A stretch of DNA of 64,000 nucleotides from Rheinheimera sp. MMS21-TC3 (GTDB lineage Bacteria > Pseudomonadota > Gammaproteobacteria > Enterobacterales > Alteromonadaceae). This document shows positions 1 to 14,842 of the stretch, one piece after another. Each line of letters opens with the position of its first letter. Position 1 is the first letter of the stretch. The position numbers were made by a program, and so were the translations under genes. The notes below the pieces were generated by a model. The model made no database searches and was not told the origin of the DNA. It was given only the letters and a program-made list of their open reading frames with translations. The DNA is taken from positions 1,550,001 through 1,614,000 of the forward strand of contig NZ_CP135084.1 in NCBI RefSeq assembly GCF_032229285.1, read 5' to 3'.

Positions 1-786
<786 letters not shown>

Positions 787-1004
787 CCTTAAGTGATATG
801 AAGTTATAAGTGTTCACACACATGATTGATTGCAGAGATAGAGCAAATAAAGTTTATTGCGAAGTTCGTTATAATTAATGGATAACGCAGGATGTTTTGC
901 TTAGAGCGAGGCGGCAGCTGAGCGAGAGAAGGCGTGTACTGTAGTACATAACTGATTGAGTGAAGTTGGCAACGATGCAATAAGTAAAACAGACCAGTTA
1001 GACC
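787..1004 (+). other. 16S-tRNA-Ile internal transcribed spacer
   Basis: This spacer lies between 16S and tRNA-Ile and holds no gene. Its end (about 970-985) contains GCAACGATGCAATAAG, which is nearly the reverse complement of CTTTATGCGTCGTTGC just after tRNA-Ile (1088-1103). The two would form a stem enclosing the tRNA, as expected for precursor processing. Confidence 0.7.
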
Positions 1005-1081
<77 letters not shown>

Positions 1082-1089
1082 GATTCACT

Positions 1090-1153
1090 TTATGCGTCGT
1101 TGCAGCAAGCCTCACATACGAAAGTATGCTTCGGTTCACAGCGCCTAGCCTAA
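1090..1153 (+). repeat. ITS direct repeat, copy A
   Basis: A 64-bp segment directly after tRNA-Ile that recurs after tRNA-Ala at 1388-1451 with 57 of 64 positions identical. It contains a small hairpin CATAC-GAAA-GTATG. The repeat probably forms one arm of a processing stem with the sequence in front of each tRNA. Confidence 0.8.
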
Positions 1154-1304
1154 ACTGAATTTACGATTATCAATAACACTTATTACAAAGGTTTTTGTGT
1201 TAGGCGAGATATACGACGAGTAAGAGAAAGAGTTGGCTAGTGCCAATGACTGAACGAGCGAGGAAGTATAGCGAAGCATAACGCAAAAAGATGAAGTAAG
1301 AAGA

Positions 1305-1380
1305 GGGGTTATAGCTCAGCTGGGAGAGCGCCTGCCTTGCACGCAGGAGGTCAGCGGTTCGATCCCGCTTAACTCCACCA
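1305..1380 (+). tRNA. alaT: tRNA-Ala (anticodon UGC)
   Basis: A 76-nt tRNA with acceptor GGGGTTA/TAACTCC, D-arm TAGCTCAGCTGGGAGAGC, anticodon loop CTTGCAC with anticodon TGC, T-loop TTCGATC and an encoded CCA end. It is the second tRNA of the 16S-23S spacer. Confidence 0.97.
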
Positions 1381-1387
1381 TCAACTA

Positions 1388-1451
1388 TTATGCGTTGTTG
1401 CACTAAACCTCACATACAAAAGTATGCTTCGGTTTACCGCGCCTAGCCTAA
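1388..1451 (+). repeat. ITS direct repeat, copy B
   Basis: The second copy of the 64-bp spacer repeat, directly after tRNA-Ala (see 1090-1153). Seven substitutions separate the copies. The hairpin CATAC-AAAA-GTATG is kept. Confidence 0.8.
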
Positions 1452-1537
1452 TAGCCGATGGCTAAATAATTTGCTCAACAAATTCAAATCAAACGGTTCT
1501 TAATCAAGAATAGTTTGATTTGAGTTTAATCTCAAAC

Positions 1538-1549
1538 TGCTCTTTAACA
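1538..1549 (+). promoter_or_regulatory. rrn boxA antitermination element
   Basis: The sequence TGCTCTTTAACA matches the rRNA boxA core of enterobacteria, where NusB-S10 binds the leader or spacer RNA to suppress Rho termination. It lies about 110 bases before 23S. A near-complement of the same stretch (AATTAAAGAGCAC) sits after 23S at about 4617-4630, so it can also take part in the 23S precursor stem. Confidence 0.75.
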
Positions 1550-1659
1550 ATTTGGCAAGCTGAAAGTAAAAAGAAACAAGCTAAGCAACCGCTTCTTTAT
1601 AAGAAGTGAGTGTGACGCAAGACACACTGTATAATACTCAAGACATCTTGGGGTTGTAT

Positions 1660-4540
<2,881 letters not shown>

Positions 4541-4640
4541 TACAACGCCCAAGCTGTTTTGACGCCAGAGTGCGTAAAAGAAGTATTATAGTGTGTCGAA
4601 TTACCTAAGCTTGCTGAATTAAAGAGCACAAACAGTTTTT

Positions 4641-4758
4641 TGCCTGGTGGCAATAGCGCTGTGGAACCACCTGATCCCATTCCGAACTCAGAAGTGAAAC
4701 GCAGCTGCGACGATGGTAGTGTAGCATTCGCTATGCGAGAGTAGTTCACCGCCAGGCA
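4641..4758 (+). rRNA. rrf: 5S ribosomal RNA
   Basis: A 118-nt 5S rRNA with terminal helix TGCCTGG/CCAGGCA and the conserved core CCGAACTCAGAAGTGAAAC. It closes the rrn operon. Confidence 0.96.
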
Positions 4759-4770
4759 CCCAATAACAGA

Positions 4771-4797
4771 CCCCAGCTCGATGAGCTGGGGTTTTTT
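4771..4797 (+). terminator. rrn operon intrinsic terminator
   Basis: A perfect 9-bp stem CCCCAGCTC/GAGCTGGGG with a 3-nt loop is followed by six T. It lies 12 bases after 5S. Confidence 0.93.
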
Positions 4798-4927
4798 ATT
4801 GTCTGCGATTGGCTGGTAACTGCTCGAGTAAGCGACCGCAAAGTAGTTTTCACCGCCACGATGACATGTCATTACTCAATATAAAAGCCCGCATAACGGG
4901 CTTATAGAAATTGAAATTTTATATTTA

Positions 4928-6040
4928 TCAACGGCCTAAATAAGGCTCCCAGTCTTTCCATACAGGTTGTAAGCCTTGCTGGATTAAACTATCTGCCACT
5001 TGCTTAGGTGAGCGTTGATCATCAATGCTAAATTGTTCTAAGCTTTCTGGTGCTACACTATAACCACCTGGTTGTGTTTTTGAGCCGGCGCTAACACTAG
5101 TGATTGCTACTGGTACCACTGCTTGTCTAAATTCAATTGACTCGCGTGTCGATAATGTTATCTCTAACTCAGGGGCAAATAACCGAAACGCACAAATTAA
5201 TTGAATGAGTTCTTTATCAGTAATGGGCGCTTGTACTTCTGTACCCCCGCTACAAGGCCTGATCCTTGGTATAGACAGGCTATAACGGCTTTGCCAGTAA
5301 CGCTGTTGTAGATACTGCAAATGACTGGCGAGCATAATAGCGTCGGTTCTCCAGTCAGTTAAGCCAAGTAAGATCCCTATGCCTATTTTATCTATGCCTG
5401 CAGCGCCTACTCGATCAGGGGCATCTAATCGCCAGTGAATATCTGTTTTTTTCCCTTTTAAATGGTACTGTTGATAGGCTTTTTCTGAATATGTTTCTTG
5501 GTATAACATAACAGCATCAACGCCAGCGGCTTTTAGTTGTTGGTATTCGTCTGTTGTTAATGGCTGAACCTCTAATTGCACACTGCTAAAATAGCGCCTA
5601 ACTACTGGCATGATGCTAAGAAAGTAGTCAATGCCAACTTTTCTTTCATGCTCGCCACTGACTAATAACACTTGGTTAATACCTAGTGACTTTATAGCAA
5701 TACATTCTTGCTCAACTTCCTCTGGGCTTAGTGTTCTGCGTTTCACTTTTTGGCTTAATGAAAAACCGCAATAGGTACACTCATTAGCACACAGATTTGA
5801 TAAGTATAAGGGCGCATATAATTGTACTGTAGCACCAAATCTCTGCCTGGTGTGTTGCTGTGCTTTTTGTGCTATCTGGGCTAAATAGGGCATAGCTTTT
5901 GGAGCTAGCAATATTTGTAAGTCTGCTAAATTTAAACGTGGTTTGGCTAAAACGCGCTCTACATCCTGCTCATTAGCTGCACGGCTTTGTAGTTGGCAAG
6001 CTTGCCAATCCATGGCTTGCCATTGGCTATAGAAACTCAT
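4928..6040 (-). CDS. thiH: 2-iminoacetate synthase ThiH
   Basis: A 370-residue radical SAM enzyme that cleaves L-tyrosine to 2-iminoacetate (dehydroglycine) and p-cresol for the thiazole half of thiamine. The 4Fe-4S/SAM cluster motif is visible as Cys84-x3-Cys88-x2-Cys91 (CANECTYC). Length and C-terminal BATS-like region fit the family. It is the last gene of the leftward thi operon and overlaps the thiG stop by 4 bp, implying translational coupling. Having thiH rather than thiO fits a facultatively anaerobic gammaproteobacterium. No thiF, thiI or iscS is seen nearby, so those functions must be elsewhere. Confidence 0.95.
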   Translation of the reverse strand: MSFYSQWQAMDWQACQLQSRAANEQDVERVLAKPRLNLADLQILLAPKAMPYLAQIAQKAQQHTRQRFGATVQLYAPLYLSNLCANECTYCGFSLSQKVKRRTLSPEEVEQECIAIKSLGINQVLLVSGEHERKVGIDYFLSIMPVVRRYFSSVQLEVQPLTTDEYQQLKAAGVDAVMLYQETYSEKAYQQYHLKGKKTDIHWRLDAPDRVGAAGIDKIGIGILLGLTDWRTDAIMLASHLQYLQQRYWQSRYSLSIPRIRPCSGGTEVQAPITDKELIQLICAFRLFAPELEITLSTRESIEFRQAVVPVAITSVSAGSKTQPGGYSVAPESLEQFSIDDQRSPKQVADSLIQQGLQPVWKDWEPYLGR

Positions 6041-6804
6041 AATTGTTGAATAAAATTAGCAAGAGGGCTAGTTGCTGCAGCTACACTTTGTTGCTGGGCT
6101 AAGCCTGCTTTATAGGCTTGTCGTCCAGCTTTGACGGTGTATTTAAAGGCTTCGGCCATGGCTGTAGGGGATGAGCTTGTTGCTATAGCGGTATTGATTA
6201 ATACCGCATCTGCACCAATTTCAAGTGCCGCAGCAGCGTGAGAGGGCTTGCCTAAGCCGGCATCTATTATTACTGGCACAGTGGCTTGTTCAATAATAAT
6301 TTCTAGCATGCTTAGGTTTTTTAAGCCTTGATTTGAGCCTATTGCTGCCGCTAATGGCATCACTGCGGCGCAGCCAACTTGCTCTAACCGTTTACATAGC
6401 ACCGGATCTGCACTGCAGTAGGGTAAAACAACAAAGCCTCGTTTTACTAATTCTTCTGCTGCTAATAAGGTTTCTATTGGATCAGGCATTAAGTAGCGTG
6501 GTTCTGGGTGTATCTCTAGTTTTAGCCACTGTGTGCCTAGAGCGTCGCGTGCGAGTTCAGCTGCAAATATCGCTTCTTTTGCATTTTTAGCTCCAGATGT
6601 ATTAGGCAGCAGTTGTACGCCTAATTTTTGTAAAGGGCTAAGTATATCGTCTTCTTGGCGTGATAAATCTAGCCTTTTCATGGCTAGTGTAATTAACTCA
6701 CAGCCGCTGGCTATTACAGCTTCTTGCATTGCCTTTGGGCTTGAAAATTTACCACTGCCCATTAATAAGCGACTATCAAATGTTTTATCCGCAATTTTGA
6801 GCAT
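6037..6804 (-). CDS. thiG: thiazole synthase ThiG
   Basis: A 255-residue TIM-barrel enzyme that joins 1-deoxy-D-xylulose 5-phosphate, iminoacetate and ThiS-thiocarboxylate into the thiazole phosphate. The Schiff-base lysine is likely Lys95 in QWLKLEIHP. Glycine-rich phosphate-binding loops are seen at [11 protein letters not shown] and near the C-terminus. It follows thiS after 1 bp and overlaps thiH by 4 bp, so ThiS, ThiG and ThiH should be made together. The length is that of the family. Confidence 0.96.
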   Translation of the reverse strand: MLKIADKTFDSRLLMGSGKFSSPKAMQEAVIASGCELITLAMKRLDLSRQEDDILSPLQKLGVQLLPNTSGAKNAKEAIFAAELARDALGTQWLKLEIHPEPRYLMPDPIETLLAAEELVKRGFVVLPYCSADPVLCKRLEQVGCAAVMPLAAAIGSNQGLKNLSMLEIIIEQATVPVIIDAGLGKPSHAAAALEIGADAVLINTAIATSSSPTAMAEAFKYTVKAGRQAYKAGLAQQQSVAAATSPLANFIQQL

Positions 6805-6805
6805 C

Positions 6806-7006
6806 TTAGCCTCCAGTTACTATTTGAAACAGTTGTACTGCATCATTTGCTTTTAGTTGGTATTGTTGCCAAGTGCTTTTGTTTATTACGCTGTTATTAA
6901 CAGCAACTGCAAGTCCGTTTTGATTAATATTTTGACTTAGCAGAACCTGCTGTAAGCTTATATCGCTTGTAACCTCTGTCGGTATATCATTAATAGTAAT
7001 TTGCAT
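6806..7006 (-). CDS. thiS: sulfur carrier protein ThiS
   Basis: A 66-residue ubiquitin-like sulfur carrier ending in the diagnostic Gly-Gly (IVTGG), which is adenylated and thiocarboxylated to supply sulfur to ThiG. The start ATG lies 19 bp after the thiDE stop. Its neighbours thiG and thiDE confirm the role. The activating enzyme ThiF is not encoded in this operon. Confidence 0.95.
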   Translation of the reverse strand: MQITINDIPTEVTSDISLQQVLLSQNINQNGLAVAVNNSVINKSTWQQYQLKANDAVQLFQIVTGG

Positions 7007-7025
7007 ATTAACGCTCGAATTGGTT

Positions 7026-8648
7026 CTAGAATTGCTTCTGGAAATATTGGCTGAATAGTTTTTTTAATGCGATAAATGCTTGCGTAGGCTCTTGCTGTGC
7101 CGTTATCGCTGTTACAACTGCAACACCATCGACTTGACATTCAAGTACCTGTGGTAATCTTGTCGCATTTATTCCGCCTATAGCGACGGTAGGTATGGGA
7201 TGGCACAACTGCTTGTAACGTTTAAGCTTCTCTAAACCTTGTGGCTTTGATGGCATATCTTTTGTTGTAGTGGGGTAGATATGTCCTAATGCTATATAAG
7301 ATGGCTTTAGCTCAATAGCGTTTAGCACTTCTTGATAACTGTGTGTCGAAATACCTAAGCGTAGCCCTGCTTGGTTTATCGCAACTAAATCAGCAGTCAG
7401 TAAGTCTTCTTGACCTAAATGAACGCCATAAGCGCCATGTTTAATGGCTAGCTGCCAATAATCGTTAATAAATAGCCTTAAATGATATTTTTTAGCTAAG
7501 TTAACTGCTGCAATAATTTGCTGCTCTATTTCTGTTTCAGTCGCTTTGATTTTACCATCTTGCTTAATACGAAGCTGAACAGTATCTAAGCCGTGTGGCG
7601 CTAAAAGCGCTAACCATTCGCAGCTATCAAGCACAGGATATAGGCCAATAGGTGTTTGCATAGAGCTATAAGGTTGCAGCTGTGTTTTATTGCATATAGC
7701 TCTTAGCTGCGGAAAATACTCTCTATTTTTAGGCCATGTATCTAATGATAAACATCCTGCGCCTTTGCCCGTTGCATAAGCTTTAGCTAAGCCTTGCTGA
7801 ATACAAGCATTACCAATAATCAGGGCATCTTCTACTGTATAATCATGCGCTAAAGCTGTGCTAATGCTGCTTGAAAGTACGCAACCTGTACCATGATTAT
7901 GTTTAGTGTTTATGCGTTTATTGTGCACTGTAAATGCCGCTTGTCGTGAGCGATATAGTGTGTCTGTAACCTTGTTAGAGCTTTGGTCATGGCCACCTGT
8001 AACTAATACTGCTTTTACTCCTTGAGCTAAAAGCGCCTTAGCTTGTTGCTCCAGCGTCGATGTATTTTGCTGGCTTTGCCAGCTGGCTTTATCGGTTATT
8101 AGTTTACCTTGGCTGAGTATGGCTAATTCTGGGTAGTTAGGTGTTATTAGATCAATCAAAGGCAATAACTGCTGCCATGCTAAGACTAATTCTTGTTTAG
8201 CAAAGTCATAACCTGTACTACTACTAAAAACAGGATCGGCTATTACCTTAAAGTTAAATTGATATTTATTCTTGCCAATCCATTGAGTTAAAGCGATTAA
8301 CTGCTCGGGATCTGCAATAAGGCCAATTTTTATAACCTTGGGTGGCATGTCGGCGATTAAACAATCTAACTGGCTGATAAATAACGCTAAGCTGACATTA
8401 GTATAGCCAGTTATACCTAGGCTATTCTGAGCCGTAATGCAGCTAATAACACTACAGCCGTGACAGTCTAGCGCTTTGAATGTATGCAAATCTGCCTGAA
8501 TACCAGCGCCACCTCCTGAGTCTGAGCCAGCTAGGGTCCAGACTATAGGCTTAGCTATCGTTGACTCAACGATGATAGACTCAGTTGATGACGGCTCTGG
8601 TCCTGTGTTAATCTCGGTGCTAGCCACCGCGTTAGTATTATCCAGCAT
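7026..8648 (-). CDS. thiDE: ThiD-ThiE fusion: HMP-P kinase / thiamine phosphate synthase
   Basis: A 540-residue bifunctional protein. Residues about 35-300 are the hydroxymethylpyrimidine (phosphate) kinase ThiD: GSDSGGGAGIQAD near the start and the anion-hole motif NHGTGC near 253. Residues about 332-535 are thiamine phosphate synthase ThiE, with HLGQEDL, the phosphate loop PTTTKDM and AIGGI. The fusion joins the two enzymes that act on HMP-P and HMP-PP, so the intermediate is made and used in one chain. A 34-residue N-terminal extension of low complexity precedes ThiD. It lies 4 bp after thiC. Confidence 0.94.
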   Translation of the reverse strand: MLDNTNAVASTEINTGPEPSSTESIIVESTIAKPIVWTLAGSDSGGGAGIQADLHTFKALDCHGCSVISCITAQNSLGITGYTNVSLALFISQLDCLIADMPPKVIKIGLIADPEQLIALTQWIGKNKYQFNFKVIADPVFSSSTGYDFAKQELVLAWQQLLPLIDLITPNYPELAILSQGKLITDKASWQSQQNTSTLEQQAKALLAQGVKAVLVTGGHDQSSNKVTDTLYRSRQAAFTVHNKRINTKHNHGTGCVLSSSISTALAHDYTVEDALIIGNACIQQGLAKAYATGKGAGCLSLDTWPKNREYFPQLRAICNKTQLQPYSSMQTPIGLYPVLDSCEWLALLAPHGLDTVQLRIKQDGKIKATETEIEQQIIAAVNLAKKYHLRLFINDYWQLAIKHGAYGVHLGQEDLLTADLVAINQAGLRLGISTHSYQEVLNAIELKPSYIALGHIYPTTTKDMPSKPQGLEKLKRYKQLCHPIPTVAIGGINATRLPQVLECQVDGVAVVTAITAQQEPTQAFIALKKLFSQYFQKQF

Positions 8649-8652
8649 CTAT

Positions 8653-10629
<1,977 letters not shown>

Positions 10630-10640
10630 AGTAGTGCCGA

Positions 10641-10668
10641 ATTATAGCTATTCGTTACGCAAAAGCAA
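10641..10668 (-). promoter_or_regulatory. thiC operon promoter
   Basis: On the minus strand TTGCTT (10668-10663) and TATAAT (10646-10641) are separated by 16 bp and lie just before the riboswitch. This is a good sigma-70 match and fits transcription into the THI element. Confidence 0.65.
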
Positions 10669-10783
10669 TGGTTGTGCTTTAAGTATGTTAATAAGTTAAC
10701 TCATCGGAGTTGCTGATTGGTTGTGAGTGACATAGTGTGTTAGTTACAGATACTTCTGTAACATATAATTATAAGAGGAATTT

Positions 10784-11026
10784 ATGAGAGAATTGTTTTT
10801 TTTTGATTCAATGCTTACACCCAAGATTATTACCTTTGTTTATTGGCTGTTATTGCTTGCGGTTTTAATAAGTGGATTAGGAGCTATGTTTACTCAATAC
10901 GGTAGTTTTGTTTCAGGCGTAGGCATTTTAGTTTTAGGTAGTATAGGTGTTAGAATTTGGTGTGAGATGTTAATTGTTCTTTTTAAGATCCATGAAAATT
11001 TAAGAAAAATAGCAGATAAAGAGTAA
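10784..11026 (+). CDS. DUF4282-type small membrane protein
   Basis: An 80-residue protein with two hydrophobic helices, about residues 15-35 (FVYWLLLLAVLISGLGAMF) and 42-63, and a charged C-terminal tail. The pattern (soluble start, two close helices, R-x-W-C-E-x-L-I-V-x-F-x-I-x-E-N-L) is that of DUF4282 proteins of unknown function. GAGG lies 7 bases before the ATG. It stands alone between the thi operon and sbcB. Confidence 0.7.
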   Translation: MRELFFFDSMLTPKIITFVYWLLLLAVLISGLGAMFTQYGSFVSGVGILVLGSIGVRIWCEMLIVLFKIHENLRKIADKE

Positions 11027-11027
11027 G

Positions 11028-11057
11028 ACAAATACACCGGCTTTTGTCGGTGTATTT
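11028..11057. terminator. bidirectional terminator between the DUF4282 gene and sbcB
   Basis: An inverted repeat AAATACACCG/CGGTGTATTT with a short loop sits between two converging genes. A and T flanks allow it to act for both strands. Confidence 0.75.
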
Positions 11058-11070
11058 ATCTAAAAAACTA

Positions 11071-12504
11071 CTATAAATTTTCTACATATAAATATAAGGC
11101 TTTTAGAATTTTCATTTTTTGTTCGTCATCAGCATGGCTATGGGCTGCATTTTCTAGTGCTAGGCTAAACTCTTCCATTGTTAAATTAGGCTGATCGACC
11201 CCGTGCATTATTTTATCAGTACGGTATTGTTGCCACTGTTGTTGCTCACTGTCTGTTAGGCTTGCTGGATAGTTTCGAGCTCGGTACAAAAAAATCAGTT
11301 TATTTAATCTGTCATCACTAAAAACCGGCGCAGAAACAGCAAGTTGCTCTGGGGTTAACTGATGTAAGTGCTGCATCTTTTCTTTATCACTATTGCTGAT
11401 AAAACCGCTATATAATTGATAATCTGGATTGCTTTCTACTGGGTAGTCATCAAGCTGTTGGTAGACTTGCAAGGCTTTACTTTGCACTTCTGGATGTTTT
11501 TTTAACCAGTCTAAATGTTGTAAGCATTGGCTGCGATTTATACCTAACTCTGCGGCTCTTGATTCACTTAGGGTTTTAGCCGGTGAGAGTACCGGGCATT
11601 TATTTAGGTGAATAAGCTTTAAGCCCAAACGCTGCTCACCTTCGGCTAAATCAATGGTTTTGGTGTATAGCTTCTGTTGTAAGGTTGCAATGTCATCAGC
11701 TAATAATGGGCTAGGATCAGCTTGTAAATTATAACAAATAACTGCATTTTTATTGCTGGGGTGATAAGCCAGTGGCACTATCCAACTGACACAACCTTGC
11801 ATCGCCGGAAATTTTGACGATACATGGACTAAAGGCGTCATGCCGGCGACGTCAATTAAGGCTGAAGTCGCTGCTTTTTTACGTAAATTAAACAAGTAAT
11901 CATAGAGTTTAGGTTGTTTTTGTTTAATTAATTTGGCTATAGCAATAGTGGCATAAACATCAGATAAAGCATCATGCGCTTGTTCGTGCTCTAAGCCATT
12001 GGCTTTACTTAATAGCTCTAATTTAAAGCTGGGACTGCCGTCTTCGCGAAGTGGCCAATTGATACCTTCAGGGCGTAAAGCATAACAAGCTCGCACCATA
12101 TCTATGATATCCCAGCGGCTATTACCATTTTGCCATTCGCGGCCATAAGGCTCGTAAAAGTTACGAAATAAACTATGCCGGGTGACTTCATCGTCAAATC
12201 GTAAACTGTTGTAACCTAAAACACAGGTATTAGCTTGGCTAAAACGCTGGAGAATTTTAGCCATAAATTCAGTTTCAGCTAGGCCTTTTTTATTACATAG
12301 TTGTGGGGTTAAACCGGTAATTAAAGCCGCTTCAGGGTGAGGCAAATAATCATTTGCCAACTGGCAATACCAGTTATCTGGCTCAGCAATAATATTTAAA
12401 TCTAAATCCGTCCGGATCCCGGCAAACTGGGCTGGCCGGTCACGTTTAGGATCAGCCCCCCAAGTTTCATAGTCATAAAAGTATAAGCTTGCTTCAGTTG
12501 TCAT
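11071..12504 (-). CDS. sbcB: exodeoxyribonuclease I
   Basis: A 477-residue 3'-5' single-strand DNA exonuclease of the DEDDh (DnaQ-like) class, used in mismatch repair and recombination. The first catalytic motif is FYDYETWG with Asp11 and Glu13; the second region is NSLRFDDEVTRH, and HDALSDVYAT carries the third. The rest matches the SH3-like and helical C-terminal domains by length. It is a single gene with convergent and divergent neighbours unrelated to repair. Confidence 0.94.
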   Translation of the reverse strand: MTTEASLYFYDYETWGADPKRDRPAQFAGIRTDLDLNIIAEPDNWYCQLANDYLPHPEAALITGLTPQLCNKKGLAETEFMAKILQRFSQANTCVLGYNSLRFDDEVTRHSLFRNFYEPYGREWQNGNSRWDIIDMVRACYALRPEGINWPLREDGSPSFKLELLSKANGLEHEQAHDALSDVYATIAIAKLIKQKQPKLYDYLFNLRKKAATSALIDVAGMTPLVHVSSKFPAMQGCVSWIVPLAYHPSNKNAVICYNLQADPSPLLADDIATLQQKLYTKTIDLAEGEQRLGLKLIHLNKCPVLSPAKTLSESRAAELGINRSQCLQHLDWLKKHPEVQSKALQVYQQLDDYPVESNPDYQLYSGFISNSDKEKMQHLHQLTPEQLAVSAPVFSDDRLNKLIFLYRARNYPASLTDSEQQQWQQYRTDKIMHGVDQPNLTMEEFSLALENAAHSHADDEQKMKILKALYLYVENL

Positions 12505-12610
12505 AGCGATAGCAGACCAATTAGTATAGTTAAAACAATAAATTATATTGGCTATTGTAGCAGTTACTACATTATTTACGTACGGTAGTGAGTAAATTAG
12601 TCATGATGAA

Positions 12611-13453
12611 CTAATGCTTATTGGCTGTTTGCTGGCATAACTGGCTTAATATTTTTATCGGCTGACTGCCGTTGCTACGTCTGTACGCTAAACCTATAGT
12701 GCGCTGTAAAGCAACTTCATCTATTGTTTTGAATATTACATCACTGCGTTGAGTTAAGTTATAAAAATCGGGTACTAAAGCGCAACCAATACCGGCGGAG
12801 ACTAAGCCCAAAGCGTATTCTATTGTTTGAATATCAGCCCTAATATCTGGTTTTATATTGCGCCGTCCTAGTTCAGGATATAATGAGTTCCAGGCGTCGC
12901 AAGGCGTGCGTTTAATTAAAGGTAAGTTTTCAAAATCGGCTAAGGCAATAGAAGCTTTTAAAGTTAAGGGTAAAGAAGGAGGAATGGCTAACATATAGCT
13001 ATCGTTCCAAATAGGTTCGAATACTTCACCTGCTTTTAATTGGCCAGCGGTAATGATTCTGGCATCACATTGCTCAGTTGGTTCTACTAAATGTAGCTCT
13101 AAACCTTCAACTAATAAGCTAAATTCGCGAAGTAATTGACTCATTCGCTCTACACCTAAAGCTTTAATTAATCCTAGCTTAAATTGTACTTTTTTTATAG
13201 GAAGTAAAAAGCTAGCTTTAATTGAGTTAACTTGGCTGACTAAACGTCCTGCATGGCCATATAGCTTGTCGGCATCTTCCGTAGGGGATACCCCTTTTGG
13301 TAGACGGGTAAATAAAATAACCCCAAGCTCTTGTTCTAATTGGCGGATAGCTGTGGAGAGCGAAGGCTGTGTAATACAGCATTGACGCGCTGCTGCGCTA
13401 ATACTGCCTTGTTCGTAGACGGCAATAAAGTAGCTTAGTTGTCTTACATCCAT
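12611..13453 (-). CDS. LysR-family transcriptional regulator
   Basis: A 280-residue regulator. The winged HTH at residues 1-60 (MDVRQLSYFIAVYEQGSISAAAR ... QPSLSTAIRQLEQELG) is typical, and the rest is the periplasmic-binding-like effector domain. It is divergent from the glutaryl-CoA dehydrogenase gene with 109 bp between starts. By the usual LysR arrangement it probably controls that gene and the two behind it; the ligand is unknown. Confidence 0.9.
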   Translation of the reverse strand: MDVRQLSYFIAVYEQGSISAAARQCCITQPSLSTAIRQLEQELGVILFTRLPKGVSPTEDADKLYGHAGRLVSQVNSIKASFLLPIKKVQFKLGLIKALGVERMSQLLREFSLLVEGLELHLVEPTEQCDARIITAGQLKAGEVFEPIWNDSYMLAIPPSLPLTLKASIALADFENLPLIKRTPCDAWNSLYPELGRRNIKPDIRADIQTIEYALGLVSAGIGCALVPDFYNLTQRSDVIFKTIDEVALQRTIGLAYRRSNGSQPIKILSQLCQQTANKH

Positions 13454-13562
13454 AGTTTAAAACTATACCTGATACAGTATTATTATAGTTTAACTGTACA
13501 TCAAAGCAGGCTATTGTGGCTATAACCATTATTATTAAGCTGGTTTTATTAAGGAATATAAT

Positions 13563-14741
13563 ATGACACGTGCTCATTTTGACTGGCAAGACCCGTTTCA
13601 ATTCTCTGCAATGTTAACTGAAGAAGAACGCATGATCCGCGATACTGCCCATCAGTATTGCCAAGAAAAGCTTATGCCACGTATTTTACATGCCAACCGA
13701 GATGAACATTTTCATCGAGAAATTATGACGGAATTGGGCGAGCTAGGGTTATTAGGCGCTACCTTGCCGGAAAAATATGGTTGCTCAGCGGTTAACTATG
13801 TTTGCTACGGTTTAGTGGCACGTGAAGTCGAGCGGGTTGATAGTGGTTATCGTAGTGCCATGAGTGTGCAGTCTTCGTTAGTGATGCATCCAATTTATGA
13901 ATATGGTAGTGAAGAGCAACGCATGAAGTATTTACCTAAGCTGGCAACAGGGGAGTGGGTAGGTTGTTTTGGCTTAACTGAGCCAGATTCGGGATCAGAT
14001 CCTGCCAGTATGCGTACTACAGCTAAAAAAAATGGCCAAGGTTATATTTTAAACGGCACTAAGATGTGGATCACTAATTCGCCAATAGCCGATGTGTTTG
14101 TAGTATGGGCTAAGCTTGATGGGGTGATTAGGGGCTTTGTGTTAGACAGAGGTACCAAAGGTTTAAGCGCACCTAAAATTGAAGGCAAGTTTTCACTACG
14201 GGCCTCTATTACCGGTGAAATTGTCATGGATAATGTTCAGGTTGGTGAAGATGCATTGTTACCTAATGTCAGCGGTTTAAAGGGCCCCTTTGGTTGTTTA
14301 AATAAAGCCCGTTACGGTATTGCCTGGGGCGCTTTAGGTGCGGCTGAATTTTGTTGGCATGCTGCGCGTCAATATACCTTAGATCGGCAGCAATTTGGCC
14401 GGCCATTAGCAGCAACGCAGTTAATTCAGAAAAAACTCGCGGATATGCAAACCGATATCAGCATTGGTTTATTAAGTTGTTTACAAGCTGGGCGTTTAAT
14501 GGATCAAAATCAATTAGCACCTGAGACAATTTCTTTAATTAAACGTAACTCATGCGGTAAAGCTTTAGATATTGCCCGTGTAGCGCGTGATATGCATGGT
14601 GGTAATGGTATAGCAGATGAGTTTCATGTGATCCGTCATGTGATGAATTTAGAAGCAGTTAATACTTACGAAGGTACTCATGATGTGCATGCCTTAATTT
14701 TAGGTCGGGCACAAACAGGTATAGCGGCCTTTGCCGGTTAA
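13563..14741 (+). CDS. gcdH: glutaryl-CoA dehydrogenase
   Basis: A 392-residue acyl-CoA dehydrogenase flavoprotein. The sequence [16 protein letters not shown] and the ending with [20 protein letters not shown] place it with glutaryl-CoA dehydrogenases, which oxidise and decarboxylate glutaryl-CoA to crotonyl-CoA in lysine/tryptophan breakdown. The catalytic Glu lies in NTYEGTH. A Shine-Dalgarno AAGGA precedes the ATG. It heads a set with an E1 2-oxoacid dehydrogenase and an acyltransferase-like protein, so the true substrate could be another dicarboxylic acyl-CoA. Confidence 0.88.
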   Translation: MTRAHFDWQDPFQFSAMLTEEERMIRDTAHQYCQEKLMPRILHANRDEHFHREIMTELGELGLLGATLPEKYGCSAVNYVCYGLVAREVERVDSGYRSAMSVQSSLVMHPIYEYGSEEQRMKYLPKLATGEWVGCFGLTEPDSGSDPASMRTTAKKNGQGYILNGTKMWITNSPIADVFVVWAKLDGVIRGFVLDRGTKGLSAPKIEGKFSLRASITGEIVMDNVQVGEDALLPNVSGLKGPFGCLNKARYGIAWGALGAAEFCWHAARQYTLDRQQFGRPLAATQLIQKKLADMQTDISIGLLSCLQAGRLMDQNQLAPETISLIKRNSCGKALDIARVARDMHGGNGIADEFHVIRHVMNLEAVNTYEGTHDVHALILGRAQTGIAAFAG

Positions 14742-14842
14742 TAACTTAGTCTAAGTTCACTAGGTCTAGGTTCACTAGTTAATTTACCGCTTAATTTATT
14801 AGTAAGTTTAGCGGTAAATAGCATATGCTGCGGGAGAAAAAC

